Below the pieces are notes generated by a model. It saw only the letters and a program-made list of their open reading frames with translations. It searched no databases and was not told where the DNA came from. A program made the position numbers and the translations under genes. Positions 33,886 to 41,845 of a DNA stretch of 64,000 nt are shown piece by piece; position 1 is the stretch's first letter; each line of letters begins with the position of its first letter. The stretch comes from Merdimonas faecis (GTDB lineage: Bacteria > Bacillota > Clostridia > Lachnospirales > Lachnospiraceae), in contig NZ_MIEH01000017.1 in NCBI RefSeq assembly GCF_001754075.1, forward strand, positions 1 through 64,000, written 5' to 3'.

Positions 33886-34676
33886 ACTCCTTTCTCCCCG
33901 GCCTCCACCGCCGCCCGCGCCATACGGATGCGCTCCGTGGCCGGGGCGTAAAAGGCCGGGGCCGTTTCAAAACAGATAAAGCGGCGGCCCGCATTGAGGG
34001 CGGCAACGGCGGTTGTGCCGGAGCCCGCGCAGATGTCCGCCACCAGCTCGCCGGGCCGGGTATAGGTCTTGATGAAATACTCGCACAGCTCCACAGGCTT
34101 TTGCGTGGGATGGATGCCGCCCGTTACCGTGGGGACAAAGAGCACATTCCCCGGATAGCGCCGCCCATCGCTGGACTTGGAGCTCTGCCGCTCAAATTTC
34201 CCATAGTTCGGGCTGGTGCCGCTGCGGGCATGGACGCGGCTGTACGGCTTGCCGTAAGTAAACTGCGGACTGTAAAGAGGGGCCTTCTGATAGAATACCA
34301 AGATATTCTCTGATTTTTTCAGCGGGGCCCGGTTTGCATTGAGAAAGCCTGTCCCGCGCTCCTTGTACCAGATCCACTCATAGCGGAGCATGGAAAGGTT
34401 GGAGGCCCCCAGCACTTTGTCATAGGGGCACTGTGCAAAGAACAGCACCGCGCCCTCCGGCTTGACAGCCCATTTCACAGCCTCCCACAGCTCGGGGAGC
34501 GGCAGGGGCACATCCCAAAAGTTCCGGGTAGTGCCATAGGGCGGATCGGTAAGGAGCATATCCACCGAATGACGGGGGAGGGAGCGCAGGCCCTCGATGC
34601 CGTCCATAAGGAACAGCCCCTCCGGGCAGTCCGGGGACTTCGGGACAATTTGTCCCAAAGCCACCTTATCGGTCAT
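33882..34676 (-). CDS. Site-specific DNA methyltransferase (DPPY type)
   Basis: This 264-residue protein has DMLLTDPPYGTT, the catalytic motif IV, before the SAM-binding motif VADICAGSGTTAVAAL; that order marks a beta-class N4-cytosine/N6-adenine methylase. HPTQKPVELCEYFI is the expected motif X region. Start MTDKVALGQIVPK at 34676; a longer frame is out of context. Residues 7-13 encode the dispersed palindrome at 34642. No restriction endonuclease is adjacent, so it is a solitary, probably protective, methylase. It overlaps SpoVG-like gene by 11 bases. Confidence 0.9.
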   Translation of the reverse strand: MTDKVALGQIVPKSPDCPEGLFLMDGIEGLRSLPRHSVDMLLTDPPYGTTRNFWDVPLPLPELWEAVKWAVKPEGAVLFFAQCPYDKVLGASNLSMLRYEWIWYKERGTGFLNANRAPLKKSENILVFYQKAPLYSPQFTYGKPYSRVHARSGTSPNYGKFERQSSKSSDGRRYPGNVLFVPTVTGGIHPTQKPVELCEYFIKTYTRPGELVADICAGSGTTAVAALNAGRRFICFETAPAFYAPATERIRMARAAVEAGEKGV

Positions 34677-35229
34677 CCCTTGCCTCCTTGCCCTTTGCCG
34701 GGGCGGGCCGGGCGGCGTTTTCCTTTCCGGCCTCCTTTGCGGCCTGCGCCATCTGTTCCCGGATTGATGCGGGCCGTACCGCCTCGGCCCGGGCCAGCAG
34801 CTTTTCCACTGCTTGGTTGTATCCCTGGGCCGCCGCCCGGTCAAGCTGGGCCTGCAAGTCGCGGTTTGTTACCCGCGCCGTAGTGCGGTAGCCCGTCCTG
34901 CTGGTGGGATCGGGCTTGCTGGGAGCGCCCAGGAATACCCCGTTTTTCCCGTCCACCACCTTAAAATCATCCACCACCACGCCCCCGATGTTTACGCTGG
35001 CAAAGCCGATGAGCTTGCCCTGGGGCTCAATGGGCCGCACCGTTACCTGGGGCATAGTGGCCTCCGCCACCGCCTGCTCCACCCGGAGCCTTACCGCCTC
35101 ATCAATGCTGATGCCCTGGTTTTCTGCCAGCTCCGCAATCGGAGCCTCAAACAATAAGCGCCGGAAATCCTCCTGCGCCATATCCACAGCGGGGGCTCCC
35201 CGGCCCGCCGCCTCCTGCGTTTTCGCCAT
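34666..35229 (-). CDS. SpoVG-domain protein of ICE-1
   Basis: Residues about 58-118 match SpoVG: VTVRPIEPQGKLIGFASVNI followed by VVDDFKVVDGKNGVFLGAPS and TTARVTN. SpoVG is a small nucleic-acid binding regulator in Firmicutes. Here the domain is flanked by an N-terminal helical region and a Lys/Ala-rich tail with many charged residues. It is usual for this element type, between VirB6 and methylase genes. It may bind DNA or mRNA to tune transfer (inference). Confidence 0.82.
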   Translation of the reverse strand: MAKTQEAAGRGAPAVDMAQEDFRRLLFEAPIAELAENQGISIDEAVRLRVEQAVAEATMPQVTVRPIEPQGKLIGFASVNIGGVVVDDFKVVDGKNGVFLGAPSKPDPTSRTGYRTTARVTNRDLQAQLDRAAAQGYNQAVEKLLARAEAVRPASIREQMAQAAKEAGKENAARPAPAKGKEARDDR

Positions 35230-35246
35230 AGTTCAACCTCTCTTTC

Positions 35247-36113
35247 TCAATGTGCGCCAAAGATACTTTTTGCAATCGTCCCGGTCTTGAACAGCATAAA
35301 GCAGAGCAAAACCGTATAACCCACGGCTCCCCATATCGCGCCGATAGGATCGCCGCTTGTGGCGATCTCTTGAATGAGCACCGCATAGATGCCCACGCAC
35401 AGCAGGATCAACAGCCCCTGGAAACCGATGGCAAACAAAGACTTCAGATAATTCTGCCCCATGTGCCCCATTTCCCGGTTGGACAGGGTAGCCACCGGGA
35501 TGGGCGCTAAACTGGTCAGCATATATATTTCCAGCATACGGCCATAGATTAGAACAAAAATCACGATATTCAGCGCGGTCATGGTAAAGCCGATAAAGAT
35601 AGACTGGAGCCACAGGCCCAAAAGGGAGCCCAGCCCCATTGTTTCCAGCGTGGCCTCCAAATCCGCCAGCATATCCGGCGATATGTCCGTGGAGCCCTGG
35701 ATCACCCCCGCCGAGCTTGCAATCACGCTCTGCGACACATCAAAAATCGCGTTTACGATATTGAAGGTGTTGGAGAGGATGAGGATGGCCGCCGCCGTCT
35801 TGAAAATCCACTTGAAAAACATCCAGGTGTCGATGTCATGTAAGTTATTGCGGTCTATCAGCATTTGAATGAGCTCATAGACTGCCACATAGGTTAGGAC
35901 TAACCCGGCAATCGGTAAAATTACCGTCTCGGAAATCTGGCGGATGAGGGAGAAAACTCCGGCGTTCCACGCCGCCGGAGTTGTTCCCACCTCCCCCGCA
36001 ATCTCCCCGACTCGGGCATTTACCGTATCAAAAAGGCCGCTCAGATTGCCTAAAATGCCTTCAATGAGCAGGCTTTTGAGCCAGTCGGTCAGCCAGTCGG
36101 TGAGAAATCCCAT
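35247..36113 (-). CDS. VirB6/TrbL-like T4SS channel protein (CD1112 type)
   Basis: This 288-residue polytopic membrane protein has about six hydrophobic segments (for example ETVILPIAGLVLTYVAVYEL and YLKSLFAIGFQGLLILLCVG). LAPIPVATLSNREMG is a conserved cytosolic loop. The repeat TDWLTDWLKSLLIEG opens the protein. This is the CD1112 VirB6-like inner-membrane channel component, next to the Maff2 protein, as in relatives. Confidence 0.9.
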   Translation of the reverse strand: MGFLTDWLTDWLKSLLIEGILGNLSGLFDTVNARVGEIAGEVGTTPAAWNAGVFSLIRQISETVILPIAGLVLTYVAVYELIQMLIDRNNLHDIDTWMFFKWIFKTAAAILILSNTFNIVNAIFDVSQSVIASSAGVIQGSTDISPDMLADLEATLETMGLGSLLGLWLQSIFIGFTMTALNIVIFVLIYGRMLEIYMLTSLAPIPVATLSNREMGHMGQNYLKSLFAIGFQGLLILLCVGIYAVLIQEIATSGDPIGAIWGAVGYTVLLCFMLFKTGTIAKSIFGAH

Positions 36114-36124
36114 AAGCCGCTACC

Positions 36125-36337
36125 TTAAAACAGGCCGGACAGCAGAGGGATCAGCGTAGTGCCGAGCAGGATGATGCCGCCGCCCGCCATGAGCTGTTTC
36201 ATGCCCTGGCTTTTGGAGCCAGGGTTGTCCGATCCGTAGCCCTCCAGAAGATTGACTACGCCCCACACGCCCAGGCCAGCGCCGAGAGCCACAACAAGGG
36301 TCTGTAAAGTATCAATAGCGGAAGAAAAGAACTGCAT
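36125..36337 (-). CDS. Maff2-family small membrane protein
   Basis: This 70-residue protein has two membrane helices (TLVVALGAGLGVWGVVNLL and LMAGGGIILLGTTLIPLL) with GSDNPGSKSQGMKQ between. That layout is the Maff2/TrbC-like pilin-type protein of Tn1549-like elements. It lies between VirD4 and VirB6 genes. A dispersed palindrome is in the gap (36410) to virD4. Confidence 0.9.
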   Translation of the reverse strand: MQFFSSAIDTLQTLVVALGAGLGVWGVVNLLEGYGSDNPGSKSQGMKQLMAGGGIILLGTTLIPLLSGLF

Positions 36338-36433
36338 AGAGCCTCCATTTCTCCGGGTGTTCCCCGGCCATGAAAAAAGCCGCCATCACTGGCGGCAGGT
36401 TACAACTTCGGGACACTTTGTCCCAAAGTCCAT

Positions 36434-38287
36434 TTATGCAAAGGCGTCTGGATCGTCGATGTCGTCATAGTTGAGGATGTCCTCGTCCTCTTCCGTGAGC
36501 GCATCGTCCGGCACAGCCACCTCATACATCTCACACGCCTCGTTAAGCCCAGGCCGCCTGCGGCGGTTGATGAGCTTATCAAGATCAAAAGCGTTTTTGA
36601 TTTTGTCGGCCTCAGCCGTGTATTGATAATTCGGGTGCTTTTTTAGGTCATACTTCGGGGAGTAGAACGGGGGCAGGCCCCTAAGCTGTAAAATGCACTT
36701 GTCCCCGGGCATGGTTGCCAGTTCGCTGGGCGTCATCAGCTCCCGGCCCAGCCGCTGGGTATTCAGATTGTAGCTTTCCGACTGCCCCTTCGAGCGGCCA
36801 TCGGTCTGCATATAGATGGTTGCCTTCCCCAGCCAGTTTTCCGATATTTCCTTGATGGTGCTGGCCTCGCGGCCTCCCAGGAATACCACGCTGTCCATAT
36901 TTCCGAGGATTGTCTCCGCGTGTTTATCGTAAATGGCCTTGCACTGCGCCAACTGTTGATAGAACAAGGTCAGACTAATTTCCCGGGAGCGGATCACGGC
37001 GCAGATTTTTTCGAGCTGGGGCACCTGTCCCGTGTTGGCCGCCTCGTCCCACAGCACCCGTACATGGTGGGGCAGGCGGCCCCCGTGAACATTGTCGGCC
37101 CTTTCGCAAAGCAGATTGAACATCTGCGAAAAGGCCAGGGCCACAAGGAAGTTATAGGTCTGCGTGGTGTCCGAAATGATAAAGAACACCGCCGTTTTCC
37201 GATCCCCGATGCGGTCAAGCTCCATCTCGTCATAGCTCATAATCTCCCGAAGTTGGGGGATGTCAAAGGGAGCCAGACGCGCACCGCAGGAAATCAAGAT
37301 CGACTTGGCGGTTTTGCCGCTACTTAATTTATATTTGCGGTATTGCTTGACCGCAAAGCAGTCCGGCTTGCGTTTTTCCAGCCCCTTGAACATATAGTCC
37401 ACGGCATTTAGGAAATTTTCATCGTCCTCTTTTACCTCCATGCCGGAAATCATATCAACCAGCGTGTTCATGTTCCGATCCTCGGCGGGCCCCTCAAAAA
37501 TGATATAGGCAATCAGAGCGCAGTATAAGAGCGTCTCCGCCTTCGTCCAGAACGGATCGCCCTCCTTGCCTTCGCCTTTGGTGTTGGAAATCAGCGCATC
37601 CACAAATTTGAGGATGTCCGCCTCATTCTTGATATAGGCCAGCGGATTGTAGTGCATGGATTTTGAGAAATCAATGGAATTGAAAACCTTAATCCGATAC
37701 CCCCGCCGTTGCAGGAAAGCTCCCACCTGGGAGAGCACCCCGCCTTTCGGATCGACACAGACAAAGCTGCACCCGCCCTTTTTGTCCGCGCTGGCCTGGA
37801 GTAGCTGGGGAGTAAGCCAAAAGCGGGTTTTTCCCGAGCCGGACGAACCGATGACGCAGGCGTTTAGGTTGCGGGCGTTGGCTGGATTTTTGGGGCGGGT
37901 GTTCATAGTAAGGAACTCCGTCCCGGTCAGAATGATATTGTTTTCAAACTTCGGATCGACGAAAGGGGCGATGTCTTTAGGCCCGCCCCACCGGGCCGAT
38001 CCGTATTCTTCATCCCGTCTGTATTTTTTGGCGTTCTTGCTTTTGAAGTAAATCAAGAGCCGAAAGCCCACTGCGCCCACGATGCCGATGAGCCAGTCAA
38101 GGGGATTGAGCCCCGGCGCAAAGTCGGCAAAGGACGGGCCGATGGTCTGGCCCAGGCCCATGAGCTTATGGGGCAAATCCGCGCCCCCGGCCAGCCGGTA
38201 GGCCGTCCCCAGCTTTAGGCAGGCCCACAGCACGAACAGATAGGGGATGTTGGGAAGTACATATTTCTTGATTTTATCTGTCCTCAC
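36434..38287 (-). CDS. virD4: VirD4-like coupling protein (CD1115 family)
   Basis: This 617-residue protein has two N-terminal membrane segments. Walker A is GSSGSGKTRFWLTPQLL near residues 141-147, and Walker B is VRVLWDEAANTGQVP. It couples the relaxosome to the secretion channel. The start is GTG at 38287 with AAGGAGGCGG seven to eight bases upstream, overlapping pcfB by 14 bases. The acidic C-terminus (TEEDEDILNYDDIDD) is usual in this family. Confidence 0.95.
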   Translation of the reverse strand: MRTDKIKKYVLPNIPYLFVLWACLKLGTAYRLAGGADLPHKLMGLGQTIGPSFADFAPGLNPLDWLIGIVGAVGFRLLIYFKSKNAKKYRRDEEYGSARWGGPKDIAPFVDPKFENNIILTGTEFLTMNTRPKNPANARNLNACVIGSSGSGKTRFWLTPQLLQASADKKGGCSFVCVDPKGGVLSQVGAFLQRRGYRIKVFNSIDFSKSMHYNPLAYIKNEADILKFVDALISNTKGEGKEGDPFWTKAETLLYCALIAYIIFEGPAEDRNMNTLVDMISGMEVKEDDENFLNAVDYMFKGLEKRKPDCFAVKQYRKYKLSSGKTAKSILISCGARLAPFDIPQLREIMSYDEMELDRIGDRKTAVFFIISDTTQTYNFLVALAFSQMFNLLCERADNVHGGRLPHHVRVLWDEAANTGQVPQLEKICAVIRSREISLTLFYQQLAQCKAIYDKHAETILGNMDSVVFLGGREASTIKEISENWLGKATIYMQTDGRSKGQSESYNLNTQRLGRELMTPSELATMPGDKCILQLRGLPPFYSPKYDLKKHPNYQYTAEADKIKNAFDLDKLINRRRRPGLNEACEMYEVAVPDDALTEEDEDILNYDDIDDPDAFA

Positions 38288-38753
38288 GAACCGCCTCCTT
38301 TACCCGTTCCCGCTTGCGCGGTTTCTCCTTCGCAAGCTGATCCGCCGCCTGTTTAAGCTGTTCCCGGATAGGAACACGGCGGGACTTGGATTTATTCAGC
38401 ACCTTCCGCGAGTATTCAGAAAAGCAGGCGGTAATCGCATCCGCCTGCCCAGCCTTGAAAAACAGCAGATATTTGTCCGGCCCGGTTTTGTAAAAGGCAT
38501 AGTCCACATTCCACTTCCGGGCCACCCGGTCAAACGCCTTCGTGTCCCCGGATAGCTCAATGCTGTTTGTGGCCGCGCCGTGGGCCATGAGCTTTTTCAC
38601 GCTCTGCCTGCCGTGGGGCGTCTGGTGCTCCCGGTGGGCCTTTCGGATCTTCCGGCCCACAGCTCCCACCACATAGGCAAGGCCCCGGGCCGTCAGCTTG
38701 CTGGCGCGGACAGATACGGCAATCGTGCGCCGGGAAACATCTTCATCAATCAG
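38274..38753 (-). CDS. pcfB: PcfB-family (DUF3801) relaxosome protein, apparently with a CTG start
   Basis: The first ATG/GTG in frame (38672) leaves out conserved N-terminal sequence. The frame continues upstream for 27 codons (LIDEDVSRRTIAVSVRASKL) to CTG 38753, which directly follows an in-frame TAA and sits eight bases after GGAGG. The start must thus be CTG or the following ATT. The 159-residue product has ARKWNVDYAFYKTGPDKYLLFFK, typical of PcfB, which recruits relaxase to the VirD4 protein in pCF10. Translationally coupled to virD4. Confidence 0.88.
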   Translation of the reverse strand: MIDEDVSRRTIAVSVRASKLTARGLAYVVGAVGRKIRKAHREHQTPHGRQSVKKLMAHGAATNSIELSGDTKAFDRVARKWNVDYAFYKTGPDKYLLFFKAGQADAITACFSEYSRKVLNKSKSRRVPIREQLKQAADQLAKEKPRKRERVKEAVREDR

Positions 38754-38808
38754 TTACACCGCCTCCTTTCCGGCGGCCACCTCGGGACAAAGTGTCTCGA
38801 AGTGCCGC

Positions 38809-39513
38809 CTATCGTTCCTCACGCTCCTTATTAGAAAGTTTCCGATAGCCTTCCAGGGAGGAGCCGTCAATAATCTCTTTGTAGGCCGCCATCTGCTCCC
38901 GGATGGAAAGTTTCGGATAGGAGAAAACCCGGTGCTCGGCGGGAATGTCCTTTGTATCGCGGTAAAACTCTTTGAAGTCTCCGCTGGTCTGGACAATATA
39001 GCCGCCGGGGGCAAAGTGGCCGCCCTCGTTGATGGAAATATCCCGCCCGTATGCCTCATAATCAAAGTAATCTTTCAGCTCGTCCGGGATCGGCAAGTCC
39101 TCCGAAAAATAGCGGCCCAAATCCTCCTCGTTTTCAATATCGGGATAAAACTCGTAGCAGTCCAGATTTTGCGTAAGGTTGATAAGGTCTGCCACGCTGG
39201 AAGTATGACTGCCACAGTCAATCACGGCCTCGAATTTCTCCAGGTCGCTCTGATCCAGTTCGGAGAGCAGGCAGGCCAGATGGTTGAGCTCGTCCAGATT
39301 TTCATATTCCGTCAGATAGCCATAGAGCCCCAGCACATCGCCGTCAAAGCTGGTAATGAAAAACTCCTCATACCGCACCCCGTCCACGCCGATGCGCTTT
39401 AGGAGCGCTTGCACTTCCTCCGTTGTGGTGGGGAATTTCAGCGTTTCTCCTACCACTTCGCCCTCGTTGTATTTCCCCAGGTTCGTGATGTAGGCTTCAA
39501 AAAGGGCCGCCAT
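38809..39513 (-). CDS. ardA: Antirestriction protein ArdA
   Basis: This 234-residue acidic protein mimics B-form DNA and blocks type I restriction. It opens with EAYITNLGKYNEGE and has FFITSFDGDVLGLYGYLTEYENLDELN, with many Asp/Glu throughout. The C-terminal 60 residues (SFPKLSIREQM-like) are an extension usual in these elements. Its ATG overlaps the DUF7768 TGA (TGATG). With two methylases it gives the element protection on entry. Confidence 0.92.
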   Translation of the reverse strand: MAALFEAYITNLGKYNEGEVVGETLKFPTTTEEVQALLKRIGVDGVRYEEFFITSFDGDVLGLYGYLTEYENLDELNHLACLLSELDQSDLEKFEAVIDCGSHTSSVADLINLTQNLDCYEFYPDIENEEDLGRYFSEDLPIPDELKDYFDYEAYGRDISINEGGHFAPGGYIVQTSGDFKEFYRDTKDIPAEHRVFSYPKLSIREQMAAYKEIIDGSSLEGYRKLSNKEREER

Positions 39514-39860
39514 CAGCGGCGGCCCTGGCCCTTGACGGTCAAAATGCCCTCAAGAGTAGTGGCCGTAATCCCCAGGCGCTGGGCAACGGCGATGTCGTTT
39601 TTCATGGCCTCGGTCATGGTATGGCCGCAGACCACCAGCACATGGGAACGGCGGAGCAGGTCACGGCTCATGTCAATCCCGCTTTTATGCTCCTCGGGAA
39701 CGGCATCATTAAGGAACAAAGGTAGATACAGGGTAGGGCAGATGGGAGAAAACCCCGCCTCGTACACCGCCCGGCAATACCGGGCCGCCTGTTCCGCGTT
39801 TTCACTGTCCCCGCCAAGCCATGCGGCGGTAATATAAGCAAGTGGGCGTTTCATTGTCAA
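39513..39860 (-). CDS. DUF7768-like protein
   Basis: This 115-residue protein opens MTMKRPLAYITAAWLGGDSE and has FSPICPTLYLPLFLND followed by LLRRSHVLVVCGHTMTEAM. That is a nucleoside 2-deoxyribosyltransferase-like fold, which I associate with DUF7768. GGAGG precedes the ATG. It leads the ardA-pcfB-virD4 transcript, just downstream of the large nested palindrome. No activity is established. Confidence 0.75.
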   Translation of the reverse strand: MTMKRPLAYITAAWLGGDSENAEQAARYCRAVYEAGFSPICPTLYLPLFLNDAVPEEHKSGIDMSRDLLRRSHVLVVCGHTMTEAMKNDIAVAQRLGITATTLEGILTVKGQGRR

Positions 39861-39901
39861 AACCTCCGATCTTTTATTAAGGATACTTCAGCCCAATCCC
39901 C

Positions 39902-40097
39902 CCGCCCTTTCCCATTCATGGGAAAGGGGGCGGCTCTGGAGGATATATGCCCCCGCCGCGCCGTTTTAAGTAGCACAGCCGGGGCAGACCGTCAAGGGCA
40001 GGCCGCCGCAAGCGGCGGTGCGTTGCACCCTTGACGGCCCACTCCCGGCTGTGCAGGAATATAGGCGGCGACGGGGGATATATCACCACAGAGCCCT
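39902..40097. repeat. Large multi-tier nested palindrome
   Basis: The arms, from outside in, are GGCTCTG (about 39932) with CAGAGCC (about 40094), GATATATGCCCCCG with CGGGGGATATATC, GCACAGCCGGG (39973) with CCCGGCTGTGC (40054), CCGTCAAGGG (39989) with CCCTTGACGG (40037), and a central CCGCCGCAAGCGGCGG. A separate hairpin, CCGCCCTTTCCC/GGGAAAGGGGGCGG, flanks at 39902-39933. It lies in the 287-base gap between the ParB-like gene and DUF7768. Confidence 0.85.
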
Positions 40098-40147
40098 CTG
40101 CAAGAGGGGCGGGGCCCCTCGGGACAATTTGTCTCGAAGTGGATAAG

Positions 40148-41608
40148 TTACTTGTCTTTTTCCATCTTTCTCGGGGCCTTTGCCAGCTCGGGCGGCTGTT
40201 TCTCTTTCCACTCGTCCAGCAAGGTCATAATCTGCTCCTTCATTTTGGCGGGAGTAGCCTCCTTGCCAAAGTATTTCTCCAGTTCAGCCATCGAAATAAT
40301 CACGCCGCGATCCTCCTTTTTCTTTTCTGATAAGATGCCGTCAATCACATCGCCGTTGAGCTTGCCCTCCTTATCCAGCTCCCGGAGCTGTTTGGCCTGG
40401 GCCAGAGAGGGGGACGCCTGCTCCCCGTCAATGGAAACGGCAATCAGACGCTGGTTTTTCGGCTTAATGTAGGAGAGCTCCACCGCAGGCATAAAGCCCA
40501 TCTTTTTATCGTCCACCTTGTTTATGAGCTCCGGGACAAGATGGTTAAGGCGCAGATAACGCATGACCTTCTTATAGTTCATGCCATGCGCGTTACCCAC
40601 GATCTCAACGGAGCGTTTTCCCACATCCCCCTCGGCCACGCCTTTCAGCCGCCCGCCCTGGTGCTTAATGTCCTCCACTTCCAGATCCAAAAGGGCGGCC
40701 AGCTCGCTGGGGAGCGTCTGATCCCTCTGCTTATTGCTGTCCTTCATGGCCTCAACCGCCTCATGGTCGGTCATATCCCGGACAATAAAGGGCATTTCCT
40801 CCAGGCCCGCCAGCTCACTGCCGCGACAGCGCCGATGGCCCGCCACAATCTCATAGCCGTTTCCGTCCTTTTCGGGGCGGGCAAGGCCGGGAACCATAAC
40901 GCCGTTGAGTTTGATGGACTCCACCGTTTCCTGCATTTTCGCATCGTCCCGCACCTTGAACGGGTGGGGCCGGAATGTGTGGAACGGATGGAGCTCGGAA
41001 AGTTTCAGATAAACCAGCTTGCCCTCCTCAACGGGACGGGGCGGCACAGCAGGCTCCTGCGGGGCCTGCTCCGGGGGAGCAGCCTCCTTTGTGGGAGTAC
41101 CTTTCCCGGCATCCGGGGGAGCCGGAGCCTCGGGCGCTTTCCCGCCACTTCGGGACAATTTGTCTCGTTTGGACGGCTGGGCCTCGCCGGGGGCCGCCTT
41201 GTCAGCCTTAGACGGGCGGCCCTTGCGGGGCCCGGCCTTCTTCGGTGCTTTTTCAGACTCCGCCTCGGTGTGCTCCGCCTTTTCAGATTTCGGGGGACGG
41301 CCACGGCGCGGCTTTTCGGGCTCCCCCTTTTCAGCGGCAGGATGCTCCATCGCAGGAGCCCCGGCCTCCTGTTCCGGGGGCGTTTCCGCTTTTTCCACCT
41401 CGGCCCGGGCCGCCCGGCGCTTATCCGCCATGAGCGCGTCAATCTGATCCGCAGAGATGACCACATCACCGGGCTCGGCAGGCCCGGCCTGCTCCGGCTG
41501 GTGTTCGGGAGCCGTGGCCTCACTGCGGGCTGGATCGGCCGCAACGGGCGCGGGAGCCTCCTCGGTTTTTGCCGCCTCGGGCCCCGTGTTCAGTTTTTCA
41601 TCTGCCAT
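40148..41608 (-). CDS. ParB/Spo0J-like DNA-binding protein
   Basis: This 486-residue protein has a low-complexity Ala/Glu/Pro/Lys-rich N-terminal half (1-190). The ParB domain follows: KLSELHPFHTFRPHPFKVRD, IVAGHRRCRGSELAGL (the CTP/nuclease-like box) and QTLPSELAALLDLEVEDI, then a helix-turn-helix region. There is no adjacent ParA, so it may act as a regulator like KorB rather than in partition. A dispersed palindrome is translated in it near residue 150 (KRDKLSRSG). It is the rightmost gene of ICE-1, with AAGGAGG before its ATG. Confidence 0.9.
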   Translation of the reverse strand: MADEKLNTGPEAAKTEEAPAPVAADPARSEATAPEHQPEQAGPAEPGDVVISADQIDALMADKRRAARAEVEKAETPPEQEAGAPAMEHPAAEKGEPEKPRRGRPPKSEKAEHTEAESEKAPKKAGPRKGRPSKADKAAPGEAQPSKRDKLSRSGGKAPEAPAPPDAGKGTPTKEAAPPEQAPQEPAVPPRPVEEGKLVYLKLSELHPFHTFRPHPFKVRDDAKMQETVESIKLNGVMVPGLARPEKDGNGYEIVAGHRRCRGSELAGLEEMPFIVRDMTDHEAVEAMKDSNKQRDQTLPSELAALLDLEVEDIKHQGGRLKGVAEGDVGKRSVEIVGNAHGMNYKKVMRYLRLNHLVPELINKVDDKKMGFMPAVELSYIKPKNQRLIAVSIDGEQASPSLAQAKQLRELDKEGKLNGDVIDGILSEKKKEDRGVIISMAELEKYFGKEATPAKMKEQIMTLLDEWKEKQPPELAKAPRKMEKDK

Positions 41609-41694
41609 TCACTAACCTCCTTTTCGTGAAAGTTGCACAATTTTCGGGCTTAAATTTCTGTAATTATTTTTTGGCCTCCTTCCGGTCTATCCAC

Positions 41695-41730
41695 GCAAAA
41701 AAGCCGCCCAAGATAGCACCTGGACGGCCT
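41695..41730 (-). terminator. Rho-independent terminator near the right end of ICE-1
   Basis: On the - strand GCCGTCCA and TGGGCGGC pair, followed by six T. It stops transcription entering from the host side before the parB-like gene. Confidence 0.75.
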
Positions 41731-41800
41731 TTCGCGTAATGTGATAGATCAATTTTTATTTTTTTCGGATTGCAGGCTCCGAAAAGCCTTGTATTTACAG

Positions 41801-41822
41801 TGTTCCTAATATGAAACAATCA
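41801..41822. other. Right attachment site (attR) of ICE-1
   Basis: TTCCTAATATGAAA at 41803-41816 is the reverse complement of the left-end arm (16976-16989, TTTCATATTAGGAA with one more base). AATATGAA at 41808-41815 is a direct copy of 16966-16973. The probable GA crossover is 41813-41814. Host sequence resumes with AATCATATATAAG, whose TCATAT mirrors ATATGA of the left flank. Confidence 0.75.
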
Positions 41823-41845
41823 TATATAAGATAAATGGGTTTTTG

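Larger units (their letters stand above)
18775..41166. repeat. Sixteen dispersed copies of the palindrome GGGACAAWTTGTCYC
   Basis: The 15-base cores start at 18775, 19188, 20254, 22536, 24047, 25567, 25983, 27202, 28707, 30541, 33331, 34642, 36410, 38784, 40121 and 41152. The wider consensus is CTTCGGGACAAWTTGTC(C/T)C(A/G)AAG, a near-perfect palindrome of about 23 bases. Eleven copies lie between genes and five inside reading frames, near gene ends or starts except the one in the middle of the ParB-like gene. I saw none outside ICE-1. They look like binding sites for one element-encoded protein. Confidence 0.9.
16971..41814. mobile_element. Integrative and conjugative element ICE-1 (Tn1549/CD11xx-type), about 24.8 kb
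   Basis: The element runs from a serine recombinase at the left end to a ParB-like gene at the right end. It encodes relaxase, MobC, PcfB, VirD4-, VirB4-, VirB6-, PrgI- and NlpC/P60-type proteins plus ArdA. It is much richer in GC than the lanthipeptide DNA on either side, and nearly all genes are on the - strand. The cargo is a TetR-DUF6323-DUF6179-KTR block at 20.6-23.4 kb, whose base composition is closer to AT-rich. All core transfer genes look intact, so it may still be mobile. Confidence 0.9.
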
